This document shows positions 32,570-44,294 of a stretch of 64,000 nt of DNA, piece by piece. Source of the DNA: Tilletia caries (Eukaryota > Basidiomycota > Exobasidiomycetes > Tilletiales > Tilletiaceae); contig JALUTQ010000045.1 of the NCBI GenBank assembly GCA_032718865.1, positions 682,001 through 746,000 of the forward strand, read 5' to 3'. A program made the position numbers and the translations under genes. Positions within the stretch are counted from its first letter, which is position 1. Every line of letters begins with the position of its first letter. The notes below the pieces were generated by a model, which was given only the letters and a program-made list of their open reading frames with translations, did not search any database and was not told where the DNA came from.

Positions 32570-33017
32570 GCTGAAGAGTGTTACTTGGTGAGTTTTTGTC
32601 CTTGAACAGAGCGTAGCGAGCAAGTCGAGCGAAGTGATGGTCACTCGCCACGTCAGTCGTGTCTCTTTCTCATCATTTCTATTCCGCTCTCCTTGCACCT
32701 CCACTTCCCTAGCAAGGCTCTGCGTCCCGTTTACTCCCGCGCAAGACTATCAAGTCCTCCTCAAATGAAGCCGTTACTATCATCAGACATCAAGATGGAA
32801 TCTAATTCCGGCTCCGGAAATACTGCTCGGCCTAAATAGCTGCTAAAGTATTCACTGCATACAGTCTCGAACGACACCGGGACGAGGCGAATTTTTACGG
32901 ACGACCAGAACTCACCCTTCTGCTGCGTGCGGTGCGTTGTTTGTGGTCTTGCTGCGCGTCACTTCCTCATCAAGTCAGAGCGCTGACTGACTGCGAAACC
33001 TTGAGAATGAGAGGAAG
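32570..33017. other. No gene recognised; DIRS 5' flank
   Basis: Presumed leader of the DIRS element followed by unremarkable sequence. Confidence 0.35.
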
Positions 33018-33659
33018 TTGAACCGGAGCTCGTTTGCAGCCCAATCAGCTATGCAACTGGCTTCAATCCTTCTGCCGGCTTCCTACTCCGGGCTTCGACC
33101 GTCGTTCCTCGTGAGGTACGAGATCGGCTCTTCCTACACGCGGGTGAGCGACATCAAGGTCGTGAAGAGAGGGCCGTTCGACCTCTCAATCGAGCTCAAC
33201 ATCAACAACCTCAAGGGATTTAACCACATCTCCGGCAAGGCTCACTCCCAACGATGGATTTTCAAGTCCGCAACAAAGGTAAGTCGGTCGTGGCACCTTG
33301 GGTTCTGGCCATTCATTGATTTATTCTTGGGCTTGTCTATTGTACAGACTCATAATATTGCTTTCGATCTGAGCACCACCCTTTTCCCGCTTCCTATCGA
33401 TCGTGGGGTGTCCTACGAAGCCCAGACAAATCGTCGTGTTCCGTCCGTCGACAAATTCTTCGCCAGCAAGCAGGCCACCTTTGTCTACCACAGTGATAGT
33501 CCGCTCTTCCTGGCTGGAGGTCAAGCGTTGGGAGCTCCCTCAAGCAAGCTTTTGACAGGGTCAGCAGTGGAATTACAAATTGCCGCCCTTTTTCCGCAAA
33601 AAAAAATCTACCCCGAGTCGGCTCGTACGCCATCCGATCGACCCTGGGTCACGCGTTGA
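33018..33659 (+). CDS. Hypothetical protein, one probable 69-bp intron
   Basis: I do not recognise the family. The frame is open for 213 codons. An AAG/GTAAGT donor at 33279 and a TTGTACAG acceptor ending 33347 mark a 69-bp intron whose removal keeps frame and deletes a hydrophobic stretch (FWPFIDLFLGLSIV). The spliced product (about 190 residues) has beta-like segments (SFLVRYEIGSS, GPFDLSIELNINNLKG, NIAFDLSTTLFPLPI, QATFVYHSDSPLFL). Its 3' end lies 21 bp from the family B element inserted at 33681, and the flanking bases form a GGGTCACG...CGTGACCC inverted repeat. It may be the remains of a longer gene whose 3' part lies beyond the insertion (34405-35090). Confidence 0.4.
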   Translation: MNRSSFAAQSAMQLASILLPASYSGLRPSFLVRYEIGSSYTRVSDIKVVKRGPFDLSIELNINNLKGFNHISGKAHSQRWIFKSATKVSRSWHLGFWPFIDLFLGLSIVQTHNIAFDLSTTLFPLPIDRGVSYEAQTNRRVPSVDKFFASKQATFVYHSDSPLFLAGGQALGAPSSKLLTGSAVELQIAALFPQKKIYPESARTPSDRPWVTR

Positions 33660-33680
33660 AGGGAGACGTGACCCGCAGAT

Positions 33681-34404
33681 TAAGGATGAGCCCGGAGCGC
33701 CCCGGAGTGCTCCGTACTCCGGGGCCCGTACTCCGGGGCGCTCCGCTGACTTTCTGTGGTGCTCCGTGCTCCGTCTCTTTTGAGAGTTACACCAACATCT
33801 TACTCCGTACTCCGTCAAGATAAGGAGCACCATAGAAAATTTACTCCGTGCTCCGTCAAATTATGAAGTGTCTCAAAAAGTCTACTTCATACTCCGTACT
33901 CCGGGAGATGATCTCACAAATCTCAAAACATGGTATGATTTCAGATATGTGTATGCTTTTGATCAAGCTTGTAGCAGCTATGCTTAAGAGAACAGTCTGA
34001 GAGCGCTTGAAGAGCTGTTTTGGTCAGATTTAGACTGCGAGATGAGATTTGTGAAAATAAATTTTGGAAATATCCCCCAAAATATCCATGTTTATGGAAA
34101 ATCACTTTCCTTATGAGAAAGATGTGGAGGTCCCGGAGCGCCCCGGACTCCGGGGGTAACTCCGTACTCCGTCACTTTCACAGGTGTTTACTCCGTACTC
34201 CGGGGAATTTTTCGAAGCGCCCAAAGGTCAGCTCCGTGCTCCGGGAAATTCCTTGCGATGCTCAAACGTCTGCTCCGTACTCCGGCAACGGTGAGGTAAC
34301 CTCTCGATTCTCACTCCGTACTCCCGGCTCCCCCGGAGTGCGGCCCCGGATAACCGGGGCGCTCCGGCAAAGCCGCTCCGGGGCTTACTCCGTGCTCATC
34401 CTTA
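33681..34404. mobile_element. hAT-like non-autonomous element, family B
   Basis: The 724-bp element has ends TAAGGATGAGC and the complement of TAAGGATGAGCACGG, flanked by perfect CCGCAGAT duplications (33673-33680 and 34405-34412). The ends and about 250 bp inside each are saturated with CTCCGTACTCCGG; the centre (33910-34110) is AT-rich and unique. No ORF for a transposase. Confidence 0.93.
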
Positions 34405-34956
34405 CCGCAGATAGGGCTTTGTGAAATGGATTGGATTTCATTCGTCACTTTATACTTATTGTCTTACTGACTTAACTTGCATTATTTTATGATTTTCATG
34501 ATCATTGAACACAGACAATATTCGATGGACACTGCTAATGTTATTGAATAGGATTTGCCCTGGAGGAAAACATGTCCTACGGCGGTCCAGCCGGTTTTAC
34601 TTGCAATGATCGGGATACGCGGCTCGCTCGGTGATCGACTCTATCCGATGCTGTGCGGTCGAGCCCGGAAAGGCCTTGGAGTCATCTGGTATACCCGCTC
34701 AGCCTCACCAGCTCACCAGTGCAGAGGAGCAGAATATCAAGAAGCCCCCAGCTCTGCTTGAGCTAACCCAGCGAGCTTCTCGGGCCCTTTCCACTTTGTC
34801 CGCGGCCGCCAGAACAAGCCTCTCGCCCCAAATCCCTCAGAAGCAACTTGATGGGTTCGGACGGCGCGAAGATCAAACAATCGCAACTGCGGCTCCAGTC
34901 CTGTCCCTGATGCAGGATAGACGAACGTCCTTTTTTCCCAACGTTAGCCCATGGAT
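34405..34956 (+). other. Possible decayed exon, unknown
   Basis: The frame ending at 35074 contains AEEQNIKKPPALLELTQRAS then RALSTLSAAARTSL, helical and protein-like, but no start, splice context or family could be settled. Confidence 0.25.
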
Positions 34957-35461
34957 TGGTCCGTTCACCCCACAGAAAGTGGACTCCGTTTGCCCAGTAC
35001 CCAGATCCTACTTACCCAAAATTTTGCCACAAACCACCCCGTCAAAAGGTCCGTTCCCCTGCTTCCAAAAATAAAAAGTCATGGCTAATCCTGAATGTAT
35101 TAAAGAACGGTTATGATTACAGACGTTGTCGTTTGTGGCTTCCATCCTGTATACCCTTTACCAAACTGGGACTGCAAGAATACAAAGAGGCACTGAGGCT
35201 GCCACTGAGGACGGGCAGCGCCACGCTCGTTCCGTTCTGAGCATTTCGATCCTCTTTTGAGACTTTTTGGGAGGTAAATTGTTGTTTTTCCTTGGTTAAA
35301 CCAAGAGAGGGGGGACGGAGCAAAAGGTGGGCGAGAGGACCAAATCATATGGGTGGATGACGGGGGAACGGAGGAAAGAATTGGACAAAGCGTCTAAAAA
35401 TAATGGTTCAGAGAGCCAGAGATTTATGAGTAGACGGACCAATCTATAAGTGAACGGACCA
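34957..35461. mobile_element. Candidate short TIR element (GGTCCGTTCAC type)
   Basis: TGGTCCGTTCAC at 34957-34968 is inverted at 35450-35461, and a second GACGGACCAATCTATA copy lies just inside the right end. The repeated subterminal motif recalls pogo-like elements, but no TA duplication is seen. Confidence 0.4.
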
Positions 35462-36235
35462 GTGCGTTTGAAGTTTGTACATTTGGCGTCCCTGATCGTG
35501 CCCGGCCGTCGTTCTTCCTCGTGAGCCAGCAGGTCAGCAAGACATCAGGTCGCTACTTGCAAGCGGCTTCTTCGTTTCTCTTCCCTTTCAGCAATGGCAC
35601 GTGACTGTCCAACATGATTTTATAGTGATGTATGTCGTGGTGTTCTATGAGGAAGGAAGGGAGAAAATGTGTATTGCATTGGAAAGCCCCCCTGATAGCA
35701 TGGAAGCAGCCAAATGCTCTGCAGAGCACCACGAGGAGAAGCAGTAGAGCTGGAAGTGCAGACAGAGCGTTGGCCACAGGCACCAAGGGGTAGCATACAG
35801 AACAGAACAGAAAAGCGAGAGCACAAAGAAGAGGCGAGAGATCAATGTCCAGCTGCAACACGCAGAAGACCGCGCAAATATGGACCGCCCCGAGAATGTA
35901 TCCTCGCATGTACCCCCTCATACCCCCCACAGTAGTTACCTGCGCAAGGAAGAGAGCCAAATCAGAAGCCAAGGTTGCAGTCGTAAGCGCTCGTAATGCG
36001 AGACGACAAACATGAAGTACATGTGTGACACGCCTCCAAAACTACATGCTGTCCACGTGACATGCAATCCTGGACTCCACATCACTCAAAAAATTTCTCA
36101 CGATTCAAAGTCACTTCTGTAAGCCACAGTCCACAGCGTGCGCAGCAACTCTAACCACCACCATCCACCTCAATCTAAACACAACACCCACGAAAAGCAC
36201 GCAACATCAAGTAGCGTCAACCAGCAGCAGTCAAG
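35462..36235. other. No gene recognised; promoter side of the 36.2-kb gene
   Basis: No coding signature accepted. The last 100 bp are A/C-rich (ACCACC, CAACACC), typical of a fungal 5' leader. Confidence 0.35.
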
Positions 36236-37826
36236 ATGCCAACATTTGGATAGGAATGCACGTTGTTCGAAGTCGCGCTAGGGCGATGGTTCAACAACTG
36301 GACGGAGGAAAAGATGATGGAGGAAATCCAGAATCTCGATCTTAATTTCCTCGACAGTAGTATATGGACACAGTTCATTCAGCTTAACACACAAGGCTTC
36401 CAAGAAGGCAATCCATCTCTACTCAAAGGCGTAGGTTTGGTGAGTACTTGCGTATCTATTCTTGTTGCTGCTCGCTGTTTTAAAGTCTGAGATTTCTGAA
36501 ATCATCCTCTTCAGAGCAATAATTGTGAAGACGAAGACATTCGGGGCTTATTCCAAAAGCTTTTGGATACTCCGAACAAAGATGCAATGCAGCAATCAAT
36601 GCGCGAGCTTGAAAGCATCAAGAAGGCTCGCACTCAGGGTGCATCGGTTGGTTTTCAAAGGTGTTTGTCCGCCATCGTACTTTAATAGCCATCGTCATTA
36701 ACATCGCATGCATTGCCTTTTTTTGGTTCGATAGACTACACCTGCAGCCTCTATGGTTCCTCAAGACACTCCAGCGTCACAGGCTGCTCGCCAGACTGCA
36801 GCGTCAAAGGATGCTCCAGAGGATTCAGCGTCAAAGGTTTCTCAAGAGGCTTCTCAAGAGGCTTCAAGGTCACGGGATGCCCCAAAGGCTCCAGGAGCAC
36901 GGGCTGCTGCAAAGGCTTCAGCGTCAAACGCTCCTCAACAGGCTTCAGCGTCAAAGGCTGCTGATGAGCCTCCACAATCACGGGCTGCTGCGAAGGCTTC
37001 AGCGTCAAAGGCTGTTAAACAGACTCCAGCACCACGGGCTGCTTCAAAGGCTTCAGCATCACGGGCTGCCCAAAGGGACCCCGCATCAAAACCTCCTCCT
37101 CCGTCCACCACTACGGAGGCCGGTGCATCGTCCTTTCAGGGTGGTCCTCGTCGAAGTGTCCGGAAGCTAAACGTTGCGGACGACCAAAGCCGTCGTCGAG
37201 CCCGTCACGATGATGACGATCAAGAGAGCGACGAAGATCACGGCCGGACGTCAAAGGCAAAACAGAAGAATGCAAGACAGCAATCCGACGGTAAAGAGGT
37301 CCACGTTGATGATCGTGGTAGCGGTAAACAAACCGCGATTCCCGTCAACGACTCGGACGATGCCAGTCCCACCCCGCTTTCGAAAGGGAAGAAACGTCAG
37401 GTGGACGACGATGATGCTGAGGGAGTTGGGTTCCTCCCTCCACCCTCCAAACGCGCAGCCGGCAACAAACGATCATCGTTTAGTCGGAAAGTAGCCGATG
37501 AGGATACAGAAGAAGACCCAATGGATCAGGAAGAGGACCCGGGCGACTTCAACCAGCCTTCTTCATCCAAAGGCACAGCTGGCGACAAAAAGCGACCGTC
37601 TCATCAAAACCCATCAACGCCCGCGCGAGATCGGCAAACATCAGCTGTACATCCAATCGAAGAAACCAACACGGATACCGACGATTCGGCAAATGATGGG
37701 AACGAAAGGGGCTGCGGTAGCGAAGAAGTTCGATCGCTGCGGGACAATTGCAAGCGCCGACTGCCCAAACTCAAGAAGGGAGAAAAGACGGAATGGCGGT
37801 ATGCGGCGGGTATTATAAGAAAATAG
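36236..37826 (+). CDS. Hypothetical Ala/Ser/Lys-rich charged protein (three exons)
   Basis: I do not recognise the family. Proposed exons are 36236-36439, 36515-36646 and 36735-37826. Intron 1 is GTGAGT...CAG; intron 2 uses a weaker GTTGGT donor. Exon 1 reads TLFEVALGRWFNNWTEEKMM then EEIQNLDLNFLDSS, and exon 2 EDIRGLFQKLLDTPNKDAMQ. Exon 3 has about 12 imperfect repeats of the type ASASKAA (36780-37080), encoded by a GGCTTCAGCGTCAAAG minisatellite. Then come acidic/basic blocks (DDDDQESDEDHG, KGKKRQVDDDD, PPPSKRA) that look like nuclear signals. The first ATG (36236) is followed by an in-frame TAG at 36251-36253, so either translation starts later or this copy is a pseudogene. It could act in chromatin or RNA biology (inference only). 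Confidence 0.45.
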
Positions 37827-37952
37827 TATTCAGTATATAGAAACTGTTTGAATAATCATCTCATCATCCTTTTACGATTCATCTCATTAACATGCTGACC
37901 ATGTTTCCACGACCTACACCGCAGGTGGCCAGGTGCCATCCAGAGCTACTCC

Positions 37953-38741
37953 TAAGGTTGTCCCCGGAGTAACGCGGAGGGCTCCGCCTCCGCACTTCCA
38001 AATTCCGCCAGAATTTTGACTCTTTGAGGCGAGCTCCGCATCCGCAGACTAAGACAGAGCTGAAAAAAACCAGCTCCGCGTTCCGACGGACTTATACAAA
38101 AGTTGAAATCCCAGCTCCGCGCTCCGCGGTTTTTCTGTGCGTTATCATAATGCTCCTCCGTGCTCCGTGTATGCGGAGCTCGGAATTCCGCGGAATTCCG
38201 TCGGAGCGCAGTAGTGGTATATTCTGCTCTCAGAATGACTCTAACACAATCAGAGCTATACATTCACCATCCAACATTGTTGCGGTATTGACTCCAGTGC
38301 TATTCTGAAGCTCTCAACGGATGATGACGCCTGTTTTATCCTCTGCGCGTGTCTCAACGATGCCTATTTTCTGGGAATTCCGCAGATTTCCGCGGAACTT
38401 GGACGGAACTCCGGCGGAGCGCACCCAAAATAAGGTCACGTGACCCCTATTTTCGACTATCACGTGACCTCACAGCTCCGTCGAAATTCCGCGGAAATTC
38501 CGCCGGAATTTTCACACAATTTTGACGACTCCGCGCTCCGTACTTTTGGCTAGTGGGCTCAGGATTGGGCTCCGCGCTCCGCGTAGCTTCCGGCGGAGTC
38601 CTCCAGGAGGACTCCGTGCTTTTTTAAGATCAAAAATTTCTCAAAAGTGAGCTCCGCGCTCCGCCTCCGGTGGAGCTCTCCGTCGGAGGAGTACGGAGTC
38701 CGCAAAACCCCAGCTCCGCGTCAACTCCGGGGACAACCTTA
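37953..38741. mobile_element. hAT-like non-autonomous element, family C
   Basis: A 789-bp copy with TAAGGTTGTCCCCGGAGT ends, flanked by GCTACTCC duplications (37945-37952 and 38742-38749). It is the same length and mostly identical to the copy at 16872-17660, including the central GGTCACGTGACC-like and TTCCGCGGAA palindromes. Confidence 0.93.
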
Positions 38742-38856
38742 GCTACTCCTATGCCTATTGCCTGCTGAGGCACCGTGCAATACCGAAGGGGTCTCCATCA
38801 AAGTGCTCAACGCCTTCACGTTCCGGGCTTCCGGCACTAAGGCTGGGTACCGAATT

Positions 38857-39000
38857 TAAGGATGAGCCCCAAATCCGGCTGACTCCGGCTGATTTCGAGA
38901 TTTTTCCGCACTCCGTACTCCACCCGCTTTAGGCAGTCGCACAAGCTGCATTCCGCAATCCGCACCAAATCTCCTTACCGTATTGTACCAGCTCCGTACT
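38857..39000. mobile_element. Family B element, left-end fragment
   Basis: Begins TAAGGATGAGCCCC and follows the left 145 bp of the 16303 element (GGCTGACTCCGGCTGATTT, TTTAGGCAGTCGC), then ends abruptly after CAGCTCCGTACT. Confidence 0.8.
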
Positions 39001-39249
39001 GGACTATCCTACTGGGGCATTTAATGTACTATAGTATTCCCCATTATATAGTATACTAGATGTATCCTCTTTTTCCATATTAAATTTCAGAATAGTATGA
39101 AAATACGTCACAGAAACATCCGCAGCAGGGTGTATGTAGGAAGTAGAATTGTCGCGCAAAAAGGCCCCAACCTCGTGCGATCTTCCATTTCGCCCAGCAG
39201 CGGTCAGACTTTGTCCAACATCCACACGCACTGTTGCACTTCTTCCATC

Positions 39250-39290
39250 CAGAGGTCGGCGTGGGTTAGGTATTAGGTATTAGGACCACG
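39250..39290. mobile_element. Family D hAT-like element, left-end fragment
   Basis: CAGAGGTCGGCGTGGGTTAG matches the terminus of the complete family D element at 47909. It is followed by two GGTATTA repeats and then unrelated sequence; no right end was found. Confidence 0.55.
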
Positions 39291-39655
39291 TACGAGGACA
39301 AAAACGACACAGACTCTAGGCCAATGATCATATACACACATATATTTCTGGGAACGCGCGCGGAAGGAGAGAGAAGGATGCCGTAGTAACAACGATTGTG
39401 AAATATTCATAGTCATAAGACTCATATCGTCGTTGCGTTCGTATTCCAAAACGTCAGCGGGTATGCTGCCGGGAGAGAAAGGGGGGGGGAGGCCACCGAC
39501 GGACGCGCTTATTTCCTCAAACCGACAAAGGCCCGAAAAGAGAAAATTGTAAGGATGAATCGCCGAACCGTCAGACCTCTCGACGCGTCTTCGTTCCTTC
39601 CGTTCTACGCTTTGTCACTCATCACTGCAACGCTCAAGATTCAATTTCTCTTCCA

Positions 39656-41989
39656 ATGTCGCTCGAAGCCGTCGGACTACGCTTGTTCCGCTCGCTACGC
39701 GAAGCCATCCCCTATTCCCCTGATGCCTCTGGTCATTTATGGGTTGTGGTGGAGGATGCAGCCGAGTTTCAGGAGTGGATGGCATCCCTCCCTGGAAAGT
39801 GGAACTTGCGCAATCGAGACAAGATTGCTATCAGCAACGCGGTCAACGGGAGCATCAATCGGACCGAGGAACAAGGCGAAAACGACACCCGGGGTCTTGG
39901 TCTTCTGGACGAGGAAGCAGCCGGCGAGATCGTGAACGAAGCGGTCCTCAACAGCAGTACCCAAGTCAGCAATGCCGCCGGTCGCGCGGCTCAGCGAGCA
40001 GAAAAGCTCACTGCGGAGCGCCTCATTTGGCGACATCGATACGAGTGCGACCACGCCGGCAGGCCACAAAACAAACCAGCACGTACGGACGTCAGCCCCT
40101 CCAAGAAACGGCGTCGAAATCCATCCATCAAGGTGGGATGCAGCGCCAAGTTCGTCGCTTGTCGGCCTATCGGAGAAGATCGCATCTACATCAAGTTTTC
40201 ACACAGGCATACGGGTCACGACGTCTCCTCAATCAAGAGTATGGCGGAGTCTCGACTGCCGAAGCGCGTGAGAGATTGGATTCGGTCTCGTGTCTACGAG
40301 GGACGCGATTGGAAAGCGATACGGAACCTTCTCCGCCTTGAAGAACACGACCTGAACAAGCTTGAGCTCCACACGGGACATCCCGACGCAATTCCTGAAG
40401 CCCTGCGCATTCGGCGCATGGACGTCTACAACGAGATCCGTCGGCAGCTCTTGGGTGTTGCGCGAAAGGCGAATGATCGATTGAGTAGCATCAAAAAAAT
40501 GGGCGGAGGAGGTGGAGGCGGAAGGGGGAATAGCAGCTGTAAAAACTGATGTTCCTTGTGCTGACGGCGAAAATACCTGGGCTGCCCATTTTCTTACTTC
40601 CCGGCAGGTCGATATGCTTCTCACGCACGGCCAAAACAGCATTGCATCCATGGACGCGACGCACAACACTTGCTTCGGATTCGCGAACAAGGAAAAGGTC
40701 TGGCTGTACAGCCTAGTGGTGCGCAGCATGACCACCGGACAGGGAATCCCGGTTGCGTTCATGTTGACGAACGCCGAACACGCTCAGCCAATAGCCTTCT
40801 GGCTCGAATCCCTTCGATGAACACATCCGGTCAGGACGAGTTCGATCGCGAAGCGGAGGCGTACCTGGACCGGTGGAAGTGTTGCGAGGAGTGGGCCAAG
40901 TATGTGGGGAAGACATGGCTTCCCTGGAAGGAAATGTGGGCTCGAGCGTGGAGACAAGAGGCACATCGGGGTGTGGATACGAACAACTACATCGAATCTT
41001 GGGCACAACCAGCTGAAGACACTCTACCTCGGAATGATGCGGAAACAGGGAGTCGATGTCCTCTTGTGGTTCCTGCTGAAGCAGTGTGTCCAAGACTTTC
41101 GGAGCAACGAGCTCAAGGTCTCCCTCGGTCTCGACTCCTGCACGATGAGCAAAGCGGACACGCGGCGAAGAGACACGCGCAAGACCTTTCTTACACGGAC
41201 GCCTTGGCTCTTGTCTCCCGGCGCGACGACGGAGCGGTTGTGGTCAATTCGTTCTCAGCATCTGGTCAGCAATACAAGCTGCAGCAGCGCCTGGATGCAC
41301 TCGGCGACGAGCTGGAGCTTGTCGCCTGTACCTGCGAAGCATTCCGTATCCGTGAGTTTCCTTGCAAGCACATGTGGCTGGCGAATCGGGTTCTTGCGCT
41401 GCCCCTCTCCCAATTCTCTCGCAAGACGAAAGGCACCGAGCCCTCAACTACCACCTCAACGAGCACCTCCACCTCGCAGCCCTCCTCCTCTGCAGCAGTA
41501 ACACCTGCTGCTCCGCCAGTCTCTGCTTCCGGCTCCGTCGACACCACCGTTATCGGCGCTTCCACCGAAGCTACCACCGAAGCTGCCGCCTCTGCTTCTT
41601 CTATTGTCTCCAACACTCCTTCCGCCGGTCCTTCGATCCCCCAGGGCACTGCGCCCTCCAACGCCACCACTCCCTCCTCTGCGCTGGTGCGCGTCCGTGC
41701 CGACCGTGACAGGTCGCTCGAGCAGGCGTTGGCGGAGATCGAAAAGATCTCTGGCCTCGGCAAACGGTTGCGGAAGAAAATGGGGGAGGACAGCTTCGAT
41801 TGCAGCCGCAACAGTGCGGCGGAACTCGTCGCGCGTCTAGAGGTGGTTCGACACCTCATGATCGACGTGGTGTCCGCGCGTCGCCATCACGACAGGCAAG
41901 GTCGAGTATGTATCACGTTTCTGCTTCTGCGCGCGTCAACTGCACCTTTGTTGATCATACAGGTGCCCTACTGTTTCAATTCACAGTGA
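39656..41989 (+). pseudogene. MULE (Mutator-like) transposase with SWIM zinc finger, decayed
   Basis: MULE transposases cut and paste Mutator-type elements. The first frame has a zinc-binding N-terminus (RYECDHAGRP, KKRRRNPSIKVGCSAKFVAC, KFSHRHTGHD). A shift at an A7 run (about 40494) leads to HGQNSIASMDATHNTCFGF (first catalytic Asp) and LYSLVVRSMTTGQGIPVAFM then LTNAEHAQPIAFWLESL. The expected second Asp and the C/W-H block are missing, an internal deletion near 40820. The third part has YVGKTWLPWKEMWARAWRQE, VDTNNYIESW and, after another shift, HNQLKTLYLGMMRKQGVDVL. The SWIM finger VACTCEAFRIREFPCKHMW is intact. A Ser/Thr-rich linker and a helical end (LEQALAEIEKISGLGKRLRK) finish it. It has at least three frame changes plus a deletion, so it is non-functional. 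The true 3' end may include further exons to about 42310. Confidence 0.87.
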
Positions 41990-43500
41990 CCGATTCACCT
42001 TGCCTTCCTACCCTTCCGCCAGCTGCTTTCCATACCTCCATACTCTTTGAACCTTTCAGCTCGTCGCTTTAAATCCTCGTCCTATCGTTCAGTCCTGCCG
42101 TCCCTCCCGCAAACCGTATCAACCTGAACCATCCTGTGCTCTGGTTCTGAGGTCCCGCCGGATGCGGTCCCAATTTCCAGAGCAGCTCCCCACGCGTCAC
42201 CCAGAACATCAGCTGCTGCTCCTACCACTCGACCACCGGAGACGCAGCATGCCACGGCCCACGCGCATCTCAGGAGGAACCGGAAAAGGACGAAGACGGG
42301 CAGCAGCATATGAGCAATGGGGCATTCAGGTATATATTCTCAGCAGCGCGTCAACCAGGCCAGCTCAATTACTGACATCCACTCTTGCCTTCTTTTCATG
42401 CTCTGTAGTCAGTACGGCCCTAGCGAAGAAACTCAAGGTGCTGCTCGACACGATCTTCTCCACCATCGTGAGTCTCGTGTCTTTCCGGGCTGCTGCAGCT
42501 GGATCTCCTGCTGCCGGTCCTGGTTGTCTCCGTTGCTTCACCCCCGAAGCTGCTTTGCTTCCCTTGCCGTTGCTAATGTTGCTGCTCTTCCCATCCCTGT
42601 CCCTGGTGCTCTTAATTGGTGCCGTTCAGGAATCAAGCTGAACTTGTACTCATTGCCTTTGCCTTTGCCAACAGAAACGTTCGCGGCTCTTACCGTCATC
42701 TCCTCCTTCACCTCCCCGAGCAAACGACGCCGCACCCGCCGTCTCCGAGCTCATACGTCGTCTCGAGCTCGAGCCGGAAGCCCGCAGCTCCCGGCAACTT
42801 CCAGCAGTTGGCGCGTTCTGTTCTCCCAGATCCTGCTTCGCCTGCTCGTGCGCGTGTTTTGCTACCAGCCTCGTGACTCGTTCTCCTTACACGCGGTCAT
42901 CTCGCCTCGACAAGACTCGGCAGTGTTGTGAGTTGTCTCGCGTCCCTGAATCACAATCGCGACCCAACGCGTGCTCGTCGACGACCGTCCTTCCAAATTC
43001 AGCAGCTCCCACAATAACAGCAGCAGTGTCGACAACAGGCACGGCATCAGCTTCGTTCGCGTCTCCACGTCCACCTTCCGCTCAGGGTCGTGTCTTGCGC
43101 TCTCACGGCCGCAGCCATTGAGCTCTGCACGAGGCCACGAGCCAAACTTTTTCCACTGCTTGGTGTCCTTTTCCCTCTCGGTCGCGCTCTCGTATGGTGA
43201 GTGAGAGAGAATGAACTGTGTCGGTACACGCGCAGCCCACAAATCACAATACATTACCGTTGCTCACACATCATCCATCATCCAATCCCTTGATCACAAT
43301 TCTCCGACGTCTTGATCATATATGGTGCTTCATAGGTATGGGAAACTGGAGTCTGTAGAGCCGCGAAAAGAAATAATAATAAGCAGAGATTCGGCTGTGA
43401 TGAACACATCATGATTTACGCGTATACTCACGCGTCACGACGTCGGCCGCGGTCTGTGGGTCGAGCATCTGACCCATGTTGCGCGTGATTGAGCCTGGAG
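41990..43500. other. No confident gene
   Basis: Pyrimidine-rich sequence with splice-like sites around 42325 and 42408. A short frame ending RKRTKTGSSI at about 42311 may be the MULE C-terminus. The rest gives only low-complexity frames. Confidence 0.35.
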
Positions 43501-44160
43501 CGCATCTATAGTTGCAACAGAGTGGATCAGCAATCATAACACGAGAGATGATAGTAAGAGTGAGGGAGAGGGCGGCATCGGTGACTCATACGACGCGCGA
43601 AAGAGACTGATCCGTATCCAACCCTGCCCCATGATCCAATAGTCCGTCCAGATCTCCCACGGCGCGCGTCGGGCCTCGGGGTGTCGGAATGTCGAACGCG
43701 CAGCACCTCCGACCTCGCGACCGAACACCGGGGACATGGTACCCTCAACCCTGCTAGCAATCATCAATGAGTGATAAGATAATGTCAACCACGTAGCAGA
43801 AAACAGAGAGACGCCCAGGTGGGAAGCAACGCACTCACCAATGATGTGACTGATCAACCAGCAGCAACCAGCACGAAAAGACGCGTCGTCCAGAGGCGAG
43901 TGCTGGAGACGAGACGAGAGGAAGAGCCGCGGTGTAATCTGTAGATCGAGCGCAGAGAGGAGAAGCAGCATATCAATAAGAAGCAGAACTGCAGAAGTGT
44001 GAACAGTGTGTATGGGAAGCAGGATGGATACTCACGGGCCTTGAGGGATGGACTGAGATGCTTCATGCTTGTGCTGTGGTGCTGGTCTGAGCAAGTGAGG
44101 TGGACAGAGGCGCCAGCCTCGCGTGGTTGGACGGGCACGTGACGGGTTCAGCGCTGCATC
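43501..44160 (-). other. Possible decayed exons, unknown
   Basis: Minus-strand pieces such as APGSITRNMGQMLDPQTAAD, followed by a GTGAGTATACG donor (about 43431), and FGREVGGAARSTFRHPEARR look protein-like. No start, stop or family could be assigned. Confidence 0.25.
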
Positions 44161-44294
44161 TGCTGGCTCCTCAATCGCCGAGATTTGAGGAAATAAGTGC
44201 GTCCGCCACCGACTGATGACGGTGTGCCGACACTATTAAGCAATCGCCGCCGATCCTGCAGTGTACGTACCACAGCTCGAGCTGCACTGAGAGC

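Noticed and set aside
34957..35461. Second pogo element
   Set aside because: The inverted GGTCCGTTCAC ends and repeated subterminal motif are suggestive, but no TA duplication or CAGT terminus is present, so it is kept only as a weak candidate.
36661..37170. Alternative frame with LLKRLQ/RLQRQRLL repeats
   Set aside because: It is another frame of the GGCTTCAGCG minisatellite; the Ala/Ser/Lys frame is the one that stays open to 37826 and has charged, protein-like sequence beyond the repeats.
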